Assembly: GCA_036504215.1 (NCBI GenBank)
Contig: DASXVO010000033.1
Location: 62,001 to 126,000, forward strand
DNA from: Vicinamibacterales bacterium
Lineage (GTDB): Bacteria > Acidobacteriota > Vicinamibacteria > Vicinamibacterales > Fen-181
Direction: 5' to 3'
Length of the DNA: 64,000 bases
Shown here piece by piece: positions 63,262 to 64,000 of the stretch (position 1 is its first letter; each line of letters opens with the position of its first letter). Both the position numbers and the translations under genes were made by a program. Below the pieces are notes generated by a model. That model was given only the letters and a program-made list of their open reading frames with translations. It was not told the DNA's origin and did not search any database.

Positions 63262-63531
63262 ATGGTGGAAGCACTCGGATTGATCGAAACCAAGGGGCTC
63301 GTCGGCCTGGTGGAAGCCACCGACGCGATGTGCAAGGCGGCCAACGTCAGGCTCACGCGGACGATGCAGATCGGCGGCGGGTACGTGACGGCGGTCGTGC
63401 GCGGGGATGTGGGCAGTGTCCGGGCGGCCGTTGACGCCGGCGCCGCCGCAGCCAAGTCGGTCGGTGAGCTGGTGGCCTTCCATGTCATCACTCGCCCGCA
63501 CGATGGCCTCGTGGACGGCATGCTCTCGTAG
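63262..63531 (+). CDS. BMC-H hexamer shell protein 2
   Basis: 89 residues, one BMC domain beginning [20 protein letters not shown] and ending [15 protein letters not shown]. The pore loop is [12 protein letters not shown], with G-G-G-Y in place of G-S-G-L, so it may pass different metabolites. AAGGGAGCT precedes the ATG by 8 bases. Confidence 0.95.
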   Translation: MVEALGLIETKGLVGLVEATDAMCKAANVRLTRTMQIGGGYVTAVVRGDVGSVRAAVDAGAAAAKSVGELVAFHVITRPHDGLVDGMLS

Positions 63532-63547
63532 ACGCCGGGAGGGCGAG

Positions 63548-63820
63548 ATGGCACAGATGGCAATTGGCATGATCGAAACGCACGGACTCACGGCATTGAT
63601 CCAGGGCGCCGACGCGGCGCTCAAGGCCGCCGATGTCACCTTCAGGGGGTGGAAGAAGGTGGGCAGCGGGTTGTGCACGGTGTTCTTCGCCGGAGACGTG
63701 GCGGCGGTGAAGGCCGCCGTCGATGCCGGCGCCGTGGCGGCGCGGACCGTTGGCGAAGTCGTCAGCGTCCACGTCATTGCGCGTCCGCACGACGATGCGA
63801 TGGCGACCTTGCCGGGCTAG
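63548..63820 (+). CDS. BMC-H hexamer shell protein 3
   Basis: 90 residues, one BMC domain ([20 protein letters not shown] to [15 protein letters not shown]). Pore loop [12 protein letters not shown], with a Cys directly after the G-S-G-L pore, which is unusual and could change permeability or bind a metal or cluster. GGGAGGGCGAG precedes the ATG. Third of three hexamer paralogues in a row. Confidence 0.94.
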   Translation: MAQMAIGMIETHGLTALIQGADAALKAADVTFRGWKKVGSGLCTVFFAGDVAAVKAAVDAGAVAARTVGEVVSVHVIARPHDDAMATLPG

Positions 63821-63907
63821 CCGGCCGCTGACCGCGCGTGCTGGAGGGGGGCGGCGAGGCCTCGCCTGGCAGGTTCCGCGCGGCTCATCCGTCGAAAGGA
63901 AGGGACC

Positions 63908-64000
63908 ATGTTTCTTGCGAAGGTCGTCGGCAGCGTCGTGGCGACGCAGAAGCACGCGAAATTCCAGGGCATGAAACTGCTGCTCGTTCAGCCCTACGTC
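63908..64000 (+). CDS. BMC-P pentamer vertex protein, N-terminus only
   Basis: The first 31 residues are FLAKVVGSVVATQKHAKFQG then KLLLVQPYV, the start of the EutN/CcmL vertex family (usual length about 90-100). GAAAGGAAGG precedes the ATG. The gene is cut by the end of the window. It caps the shell vertices, so the operon encodes both facets and corners of the compartment and continues beyond 64 kb. Confidence 0.9.
   Translation, partial: MFLAKVVGSVVATQKHAKFQGMKLLLVQPYV

Overview
The window is about 64 kb of high-GC bacterial chromosome with short intergenic gaps and many start/stop overlaps. The gene content points to an acidobacterium, probably of the Vicinamibacteria type: an Oar-like TonB-dependent receptor with an N-terminal carboxypeptidase-regulatory domain, a DUF2934 protein, MacB-like permeases in tandem, a UPF0182 protein, PEP-CTERM proteins and rhamnoside catabolism coupled to a microcompartment. 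The taxonomy is inference; no rRNA or marker set is present.

Layout. 1-6.2 kb: a CBA-type heavy-metal RND efflux operon (outer-membrane factor, lipoprotein adaptor, pump) behind a small Cys-rich exported protein. 6.2-14.2 kb (minus): glyA, then a four-gene operon of zinc-ribbon protein, NuoE/HydC-like, NuoF/HydB-like and a 1250-residue fusion of NuoG-like, GltD-like and formate-dehydrogenase-like modules. The fusion has lost the Mo-ligating Cys/Sec, and the set resembles the Stn type of electron-bifurcating transhydrogenase. 14.3-19.6 kb (minus): UPF0182 membrane protein, HAD phosphatase and a C45-type Ntn-hydrolase lipoprotein. 19.7-27.1 kb: dinB, SH3/beta-barrel protein, M4 metalloprotease, msrA, HDOD-GAF protein, a 9-bp minisatellite and a PfkB kinase. 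27.2-31.0 kb (minus): a MacA-like adaptor with two MacB-type permeases and no ATPase. 31.2-33.4 kb: DUF2934, UspA and Nramp transporter.

33.4-38.9 kb is a gene-poor, scarred stretch. It holds a TPR fragment, tRNA-Arg(UCG), a decayed integrase, an Hsp20 gene, a truncated receiver domain, a PAS histidine kinase, and a PEP-CTERM protein between two REP-like repeats. 38.6-47.9 kb (minus) is devoted to the cell surface: a small secreted protein, a TonB receptor and a 571-residue secreted protein in one operon (with a frameshifted fourth gene), then a large PKD protein and a second PEP-CTERM protein. 47.9-50.9 kb: a gene-poor stretch containing a relic of a second htpG, then htpG itself.

51.2-64 kb is the most interesting part: an L-rhamnose system joined to a bacterial microcompartment (BMC). 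A secreted GH106 rhamnosidase, a RhaT-type symporter, a RhaI-type isomerase and rhamnulokinase would release, import and phosphorylate rhamnose. Next to them lie a PduT-like trimer shell protein and a PduS-like Fe-S flavoprotein, divergent from a kinase of the acetate kinase family, PduL, three BMC-H hexamer proteins and the start of a BMC-P vertex protein cut by the window end. The aldolase and aldehyde dehydrogenase that would complete the pathway are not in view and would be expected just beyond 64 kb. rhaM, between transporter and kinase, is reduced to its N-terminus. The pduS/ackA divergent promoter carries repeated TATCTGTCA and TGACA half-sites that look like the operator of this regulon.
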